Source: Omphalotus guepiniiformis
Lineage: Eukaryota; Basidiomycota; Agaricomycetes; Agaricales; Omphalotaceae
Assembly (NCBI GenBank): GCA_028554645.1
Contig: JAQOOI010000017.1
Span: 1,240,001 to 1,304,000, forward strand
DNA: 64,000 nt
Direction of reading: 5' to 3'
The position numbers were made by a program, and so were the translations under genes. The notes under the pieces were generated by a model. It was not told the DNA's origin, did not search any database, and saw only the letters and a program-made list of their open reading frames with translations. Positions 57,561 through 64,000 of the stretch are shown piece after piece (the stretch's first letter is position 1; each line of letters opens with the position of its first letter).

Positions 57561-59991
57561 ATGTTACCGAGTTTTCGTACTCGGTCATCTGCCTATACAT
57601 CTCCGTCTCACCCATCTTTCAGCCAGGCTTTGCAACTGCTGGCAGTTCGGCCTTTACGATGGATACCTCTCGTTCTCGGAATAACAGCTATCATGTGGTT
57701 TCTAGGTGGACCTTTCAAGTTTCATGGACACAGAGGGCCGCCACCTCTACCGCCACTACCACCACCGGATGGGTATGGTTTTGAGGTGTTTCCACCACCT
57801 ATAGGTCATCCGCATCGCCCACCATCGTGGCGCCCGCCGGGATGGACAACGTCGGATGCGTGGCCTGGAAGAGCAGAGAAGGTCCGGGAAGCGTTTGTTC
57901 ACGCGTACAATGGGTATAGAGAGAATGCGTTTCTATCCGATGAGCTGATGCCTGTTTCGGGCAAGAAAGTTGACAAGTGAGTGTGGAATGGTTGGGTTTC
58001 AGATGAACGGGCCTAATTATGTGCTGCAGTTTTAATGGATGGGGGGTGACGATGTTTGATGCGTTGGATACTATGTGGATCATGGGTCTCGATAATCATT
58101 TCGATGAAGCAGTGAAGGCGATTGAGAACGCCAATTTCACGTTGCAACCAGTAAGTATGCTCCCCCGCCGTCGTGTTTAAACGTTGTTCATTGTTGGTTG
58201 TCAGCGACAATTCGCTCCTTTCTTTGAGACGGTCATTCGATATTTAGGCGGTCTTCTGTCAGCGTATGCGCTTTCACGAGAGCCTGTATTACTCAAGCAG
58301 GCGGACACCCTTGGGGGGCTTTTACTTCCTGCCTTCGACACTCCGTCTGGCTTCCCGATGTATGCTATCAACCCCTCTACGTGCGTGTCATGTCGTTGTC
58401 TCGTTCAGTCCCCTTTTTGATAGCGTGTTTATACTTTCAGACAGAGAACTCGCGGGGGATGGACAGGGTCTACGCTATGGGCTGAAGCACTCAGCAATCA
58501 GATGGAGTAGTAAGTATCTCTATATTGTTCACATGCACGAGTACACTGCTGAAACAGTCCAATCGTAGCAAGTACCTAGCCCATCTCACTGGAAAACCCG
58601 AATATTTCGAAAAGGTAGAGTTCATTCACTTGACAAAACCAGAGTTATTACTAATAGGTATTGCAATAGGTCGAACGTGTAATGGCTGTCATGTACGAGG
58701 CCAACGTCACCGATGGAATATTTCCCACTCAGTGGGACACCGCAACGGGACAACCAAAGAACAGTGAGTAATACGTTGGATGAAACTCCCACAGATGTGT
58801 TCTAATGTGTTCCCAGCTCAGTTTTCCGTGGGGGCGTTTGCTGACAGTGCACATGAGTATCTGTTGAAGCAATGGCTATTGACCGGTCGGTCAGAACCGA
58901 AGATTAGAGATCTTTGTATGCGTCTTCTCTTTTTCTGATAAGACCATTGCTCATTTGTGATCACCAGATCTGAAAGCCGCAAAGTCAATCATTGAGAATC
59001 TTCTTTATGTCACCCCGCATCGGGACTTTTTGTATGTTACGGACGCTAACATTTACCATCGTGCTCCCTCTACTTCAAGCGAGGCATCGGAGACGACGAC
59101 GAGAACAACTGCACCACCAGGAACTTCGCGGGTGCCCTCTCACACGTTCGAGCACCTTTCCTGTTTCCTACCCGGTCTGTTTGCGCTCGGGGTGCACACG
59201 CTAGAGCTACCACCGGAAGATAAGGAACTGCACTCATGGGCAGCCCACGGGCTGGCGTATTCGTGCTGGTTGACCTACGCGGATCAAAAGACGGGTTTGG
59301 GACCGGATGAGATGGTGATGAAGCACTATGCAGAGGATGGAGGGAGGTGGGTGGATCTGGTGAAGAAGTGGAAGATGGATGGGAGGCCAATGGGCAGACC
59401 GCCTGGGTTGAGAGAGGCGCCTGCGGAGAGCAAGTCTTCGTACAGAGCATACGGATTTAGAAAGAAGAGTTACTTATTGAGACCCGAGGTAATTGCGATC
59501 GTTGATTCTTGAACCGGCTGGTCTGATATTGCGCTTTTTCTGTAGACCGTTGAGAGCTTCTATATCATGTGGAGAACGACAGGAGACGTTCGATGGCGAG
59601 AGCGAGGCTGGTCAGTTGATGAATGATAATGTATTTTCTTAATATGCTTTATGCTGATGATTGTCACGAGCACAGGGCTGTTTTTGAATCGATAGAGCGA
59701 TACGCAAAGACGCCTCTTGGGTACGCTAGCATCGTAGATGTGGACAAGGACGAGCCTCAATTGAAAGATGAGATGCCTAGCTACTTCCTGGCTGAGACGT
59801 GTGTATCTCATCAAAGTTTCCCCGTGGTGCTGTTACTGATTAGGTATAACAGCCTCAAGTACCTGTACCTTCTTTTCACGGACGAGGAGATAATACCACT
59901 TGATAAGTGGGTATTCAACACAGAGGCGCACCCGTTGCCGATATTTGAATGGAAAGCAGAGGAGAAGAAAGCATACAATATTACATTGTAA
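57561..59991 (+). CDS. MNS1: Class I alpha-1,2-mannosidase (GH47)
   Basis: About ten exons from ATG at 57561 (MLPSFRTRSSAY). A type II signal anchor (WIPLVLGITAIMWFLGG) precedes a Pro-rich stem and the GH47 domain: AEKVREAFVHAYNGY, NGWGVTMFDALDTMWIMGL, RYLGGLLSAYALS, STLWAEALSNQMEY, VTPHRDFLYVTD, FEHLSCFLPG, RPETVESFYIMWR and FNTEAHPL. These are the conserved acidic and EF-like loops of ER/Golgi alpha-mannosidases that trim Man9 to Man8 or further on N-glycans. Upstream in-frame codons to 57408 exist, but the anchor fits this start. All introns read as GT-AG, including the WAVFESIE junction where GGCTG is also repeated. Confidence 0.92.
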
Positions 59992-60228
59992 GATTAATAG
60001 AGGACGAATAAGATGCGGTTACCGCAGTAAACTGAGCAACTGGGCAGAGGGTTTGAGGTCACGTGCTGGAGGACTGAACTCGGCTCACCGTAAAACACGA
60101 GGCGTCCCTGTTAATTTCCGGTCATTATCCCAAAAATTCTCTGTTGTCGAGTCATCATTCCCTTGTACCCTTTGCCCATAATCTTATAAATTCTTCTTTC
60201 TCCCATCCTTTATCGCTGTTCACTACTC

Positions 60229-63200
60229 ATGTTTTCTTCTCATTCATCGCGTTCAGCCCAGGTTCGTCGTCTCTGGGTAGACTTCGAACTCTGGCACGCC
60301 GCACAGCTCGAGCAGATCGAGAAACAAGTCAAAGATGCGATCCGTGACCTCGATACAAAATTTCCTCCTCCCAAAAATCGTCGATTGAAGAAGGAGCTCG
60401 AGCAGCAAAAGGCCGCAGCTCGTTCAGATATCGAGAAATCTTTTGATGGCAATAGAGTCCGGGAGGAGTGGGATACCAGGTTGCGCATCGCAGGTCTTCG
60501 CAGTGACGAGTGGGATGATATCTCCCCCGAGGAGCAGCGGAAAGTCGAGAAGATTCTCGGTGCAGACTTGGAGTTGGATGACCCAGATACTACTGTGCTC
60601 GATACTGCTTCTCCCCCGCAGCCTTCCTCTTTTACAGCCCTTCCATTAACCCATGATTCGCGTTCAAGCAGTACTTCAGATACCTACGCTATCGTAGATC
60701 CTCATACTTTCAACACATTTGATGAAAATTCATATGACACCTGGGTCGAGGTGGTGAGCGTGGTATCCTGTATCTCGTTATCGCTCGTGGTTTCGCTAAC
60801 TTTGCGTGCGCCCCGAATTGTTGCAGAGGCAGAACGGGCACAAAAGTGATGATGAGTTCAGTCTCGGTGCTTCTACCGCTTCGTCCTTTGGTTGGGGAAA
60901 CAGCGATGCCGCTGCCTATACCTCTTGGTCGTCTGCTCGTTCCTCCACCCAGAGCTCTCAAACAAGCTCACCAGAGTGGTCATCCTCTAAATTTCTCCCA
61001 TCAGAGTCTCTAGTAGCCTCGGCAGCTAAACGTTTGACCGCCGCCACAGAACGTTCTCATGACACAGTTGCTAAAGCCCCCGTGTCCACGTCCAATGACC
61101 GCATACGTCCGCACTCCCTCCATCCAGATTCTTCAACTTTACTCATGTCGCAGCCCCATGCTCCCCAGGAGCCCACCAATGACTCTCGAGGAAAGTCCAA
61201 GTCGAGAGGAAGCTACGTCGGCCCTCATCTCACTGACTCCTCTGAGGTTAGTGACGAAGAGGCCGAGTTTGAAAAATTTAAAATGTCGATTCGAATTCAA
61301 AAGATTCGCGAATTCCACAACGAAGCTGCTGACGCGGACATCCGCCTTACCCTCGCTTTTGACGAGGCCAGGCGATCCAAGAAATGCAGTAAAGAGGAAG
61401 ACGCTAGGCGCGTGCAGGAGCACGAGGCTCTGATGCACGAGCTCAGGCAACGGAAGGAGGAAGAGCGGAAGGAGATCGTCAACGCAGAGCGTCAGAAGCG
61501 ACGGGCCGAGTTGAAGCAACGCTCGACGAAAGATCCCCCACCGTCAGCCTCGACATCGTCTGTCCCAAAGGATCCTCACTCTCTCGATACTGGGCCAAGT
61601 GTCACCCAACAATTTTTGAAGGCTTTGCAGGGCTCTACCGACGGGTCACAGTCTAGCAATGCCTCTGATACGCCCACTATACGTCAAACAACTCGACGGC
61701 CACGCAAGCAGTCTTTGCAGGCTGATTGGACCTCCGGCAATGACACGCCAACCCCTACCAACCGTACTTCGGGATGGACGCTCAAACAGTCCATGGCGAA
61801 CGCAAAGACAGCGGAATCCTCTGGCCTGGCAGAGGCTCCTCCACTCAAGAGGCTAGCGACTGCTCCGGCGTCTACTCTTTCTCAGTCTCACCAGTCTACC
61901 CTATCGTCCGCGAGCGAGCGTACATCGAAGGTTCCTCCTGCCGAAGAATCTACTGTCTTTGGCTCCAAGAAATCCAAGTCAGCGAAGGGTGTTCCAGAGC
62001 CTACAACGGCTCCAGCGCCAGCTCCTGCATCGAATTCTTCCGCTAGTAAAAAGTCCAACGCGACACCGACCGCAACAACTGCAGAAAGCGTTGCGAAGAA
62101 CGCCGTCGTTGAGCCTGCCCCGGCCGATAATTCTGCCACCAAAACAAAAACTGATACTTCATCGAAGTCACGGAAGAAGGCCAAATCAAAGGAGGTGATC
62201 ACGGAGGTCGAGACTGAAGGTGCTAGCTCGTCTAAACAAACACTTGAGCAGATGCCCATTCCTAGCCAACAGCATCGAGTTTCCAAAGCAGAGCCTGCGC
62301 AGGCTTGGGTCCCTCATTCTGATACAACCTCGAAAAAATTCACATCTTCGACCTCTGTATCCTCTTCCGCAATCGCCTCTGCTTCGACTTCCAGCATCAA
62401 CCTTCCCGGTGCTACCCTTCAGTCACAGCTCCCGGATAATCGTCGAGTCTGGATACCGCCCGCTACAGAGAATATTCCGAACACACGAGCTGCCCCGCCG
62501 AGAAAGATGACACTTGATCCGCCGTTGGTGGTTGAAAAGTCGTTGTCTGTACCCCAAGGCTATGCTGATCCTCATGCTGGAGACGAGGTGTTCAGGAGAG
62601 CACGACGGCTATCTGATCCTGTCTCGCCTAGTCCTCGCAGCTTCGAGTTCCCTACCAATCCAGTTGAGCCTTCACCTGCACCTGGGGTGTGGAGAACGTC
62701 CAAGGGCGAAACGAAACAACCGGAGACAGCAGCAGGGCCAGCGGTAGGGGTTTGGAGGACGTCGAAAGGAGGAATCGTACAACCAGAGGCAGCTGCTGCC
62801 GCGCCAACAGCGTCTGGGGCTTGGCGAACGTCAAAGGGTGACACCGTTCAACCAGAGGCGACTCCTGCAGCGGCGCCGTCGAGTATCCTGAAAAAGACGA
62901 AAAGTGACTCGACTACACCGGCCAAGTCTTCGTCGAAGAAGAAGGGGAAGAAGAAGGTGACTATCGAGGAGGTGGATGAGAGTGAAGAAACCAAGGGGGC
63001 GGAGAAATTACCGGTTGACTCGAGGTTCATTATCGAGCCGAAGCCCGTAGTCCCACAAGCAGCGTTTGCGCAGATCTTCGAGTACGGGACGGAGGAGACT
63101 GGTCTGGGTCATGTGCAAGAGAACGGCAATCGAACGTCATCTTCCGCGCCGGCACACACGCAGCAAGCGCAGTATTCTGCATCCACAAACACTGCTCGAC

Positions 63201-63700
63201 GTAATGAGCCTGCGTCATCTAACGAATACTGGTTGCCGACTAGCGATGGCAATGCTACAGTGGGGAGGGGTGATTTCGAGTGGGGCTCCCTGGGTGACGT
63301 ACAGACTGCGTATATGTCAGGAAACTCAACAACCTCTGTGCCGACAATGCAGCAGTCCTCTGGGCAGTTCTCTTCCCAGGAGAAGCATGTGCGATGGAGA
63401 CCTAGTGCGTTGGAATACGAGGGCACTGGCGAAGACCTGTTTCTATCTGCACTTGATTCGCTTGAAGCTATTGTACGAGGGAGCAATGACCAGCCGGAAA
63501 GCGAGGACGACTTGAGTTTGGATATGAGACTTGCGTCGCCTGATGTCCGTGCAGGAACAGCAGCGTGGTCAAGCACCGGAGGTAGGAAAGATAAAAAAGG
63601 TCGTGGTACCGGCAAGGAGCGAGATGGAGAGGATGTATTCTGGCAGCATGCGATGGCTTCTTTAGGAGGTCGAGGGGCTGCCTCTGCCTCTGCGATGTGA
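60229..63700 (+). CDS. Large low-complexity protein of unknown function
   Basis: Two exons (60229-60753, 60827-63700) encode 1132 residues. The first 130 residues look structured and helical ([39 protein letters not shown]), the following region has a charged coiled coil (RQRKEEERKEIVNAERQKR), and the remainder is Ser/Thr/Ala/Pro-rich with Lys clusters. Three copies of a short unit, GVWRTSKG / GVWRTSKG / GAWRTSKG, occur near 62684-62840. Near the end EKHVRWRPSALEYEGTGEDLFLSALDSLEAIV looks like a conserved module. I do not recognise the family. Confidence 0.75.
62684..62850 (+). repeat. Three tandem (G/A)VWRTSKG units
   Basis: About 23-codon units, each WRTSKG followed by Gln-Pro-Glu and Ala-rich spacer, inside the unknown C-terminal gene. 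Confidence 0.8.
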
Positions 63701-64000
63701 CAGTTTGTTGTATTTATACATTCACATATACCTTTTTACACATAGAGAAGGGGGAGGTTTATGATACGTACGATGTTAATGACCAACGAGCGATGTATTA
63801 CTCCTTTTTATGACTCGAACGGAATCAACGGAATTAATGGAAATGAAGAAGGACTTCGAGCCTTCCAAGCATCATAAGCGAAGTGATGTCTTCGGAGGAC
63901 GATATTTCGAAAGCGGTGGGGAGCGGAGGCTGGTATTTACTTGGGGAAGACTTTAATTGTGCACCTGCACGTTTTGAGGGGTCTGGAGAGCACGGAACTG
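63701..64000. other. 3' flank to window end
   Basis: About 300 bp after the last stop codon; I see no further gene start or RNA. Confidence 0.4.

Noticed and set aside
59595..59685. GGCTG repeat at a mannosidase intron
   Set aside because: Canonical GTCAGT...CACAG gives RGWAVFESIE; both repeat copies stay in the mRNA.
1..64000. CRISPR array, prophage, transposon or biosynthetic cluster
   Set aside because: None seen; the gene content is eukaryotic housekeeping and the only repeats are protein-internal or intron-flanking.

Overview
The window is nuclear DNA of a filamentous fungus, most likely a mushroom-forming basidiomycete (Agaricomycetes). Genes are compact and intron-rich: I place roughly 150 introns, nearly all 45-65 nt long. 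Both strands are used, several genes start head to head 40-270 bp apart, and the families (SCAMP, PB1/ZZ protein, fungal complex I 21 kDa subunit, F-box protein, Sfh5) fit this lineage. Gene models were built by eye from reading frames, splice signals and remembered family sequences, so exon edges are inference unless stated.

Layout: 1-3971 UFD4-type HECT ubiquitin ligase, 5' end outside the window (+); 4174-4760 RDS3/PHF5A (+); 4864-8454 PB1 + five ZZ fingers, NBR1-like (-); 8594-9979 alcohol acetyltransferase-like (+); 10195-12848 unknown Ser/Pro-rich protein (-); 13440-15541 TRM82 (+); 15725-17309 PAF1 (+); 17523-18038 ribosomal eL43 (-); 18226-20798 SNM1/PSO2 nuclease (+); 20960-21912 ribosomal eS4 (-); 22332-23777 F-box protein (-); 23933-30889 LAA1/HEATR5 (-); 31161-32529 SFH5 (+); 33027-33835 complex I 21 kDa subunit (-); 34021-36930 nucleoporin with RanBP2 fingers (+); 37196-38687 CDK7/KIN28 (-); 38933-39697 J-domain protein (+); 39824-40441 OHCU decarboxylase (-); 40560-42146 Gfo/Idh/MocA dehydrogenase (+); 42335-43037 EXPERA/TMEM97 protein (+); 43108-44670 AGC-like kinase (-); 45491-46816 COQ11-like SDR (-); 47283-48253 secreted double-psi barrel protein (-); 48543-49858 SCAMP (+); 50554-52814 DBP9 helicase (-); 52858-54340 ZNHIT2 (+); 54552-56018 ZIP zinc transporter (+); 56413-56994 ERV1 (+); 57561-59991 class I alpha-mannosidase (+); 60229-63700 unknown low-complexity protein (+). 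These are housekeeping genes with no evident cluster or shared pathway. I see no tRNA, rRNA, CRISPR array or transposon.

The most unusual content is in the introns. In nine places a 50-55 nt segment interrupts a conserved protein, and the gapless protein is obtained only by removing one copy of a short direct repeat (4-8 bp) plus the segment. In each, a correct GT and a correct AG are never both in that register; in four of them (44191-44245, 33109-33161, 41492-41544, 53029-53079) no usable AG exists at the 3' end. A tenth intron (CDK7, 37888-37937) is canonical but flanked by a perfect 15-bp direct repeat, the expected signature of a recently gained intron. In addition about seven introns appear to use GC-AG ends. 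Together this suggests introns arising by a repeat-generating mechanism, several keeping non-standard boundaries; transcript data would settle it.
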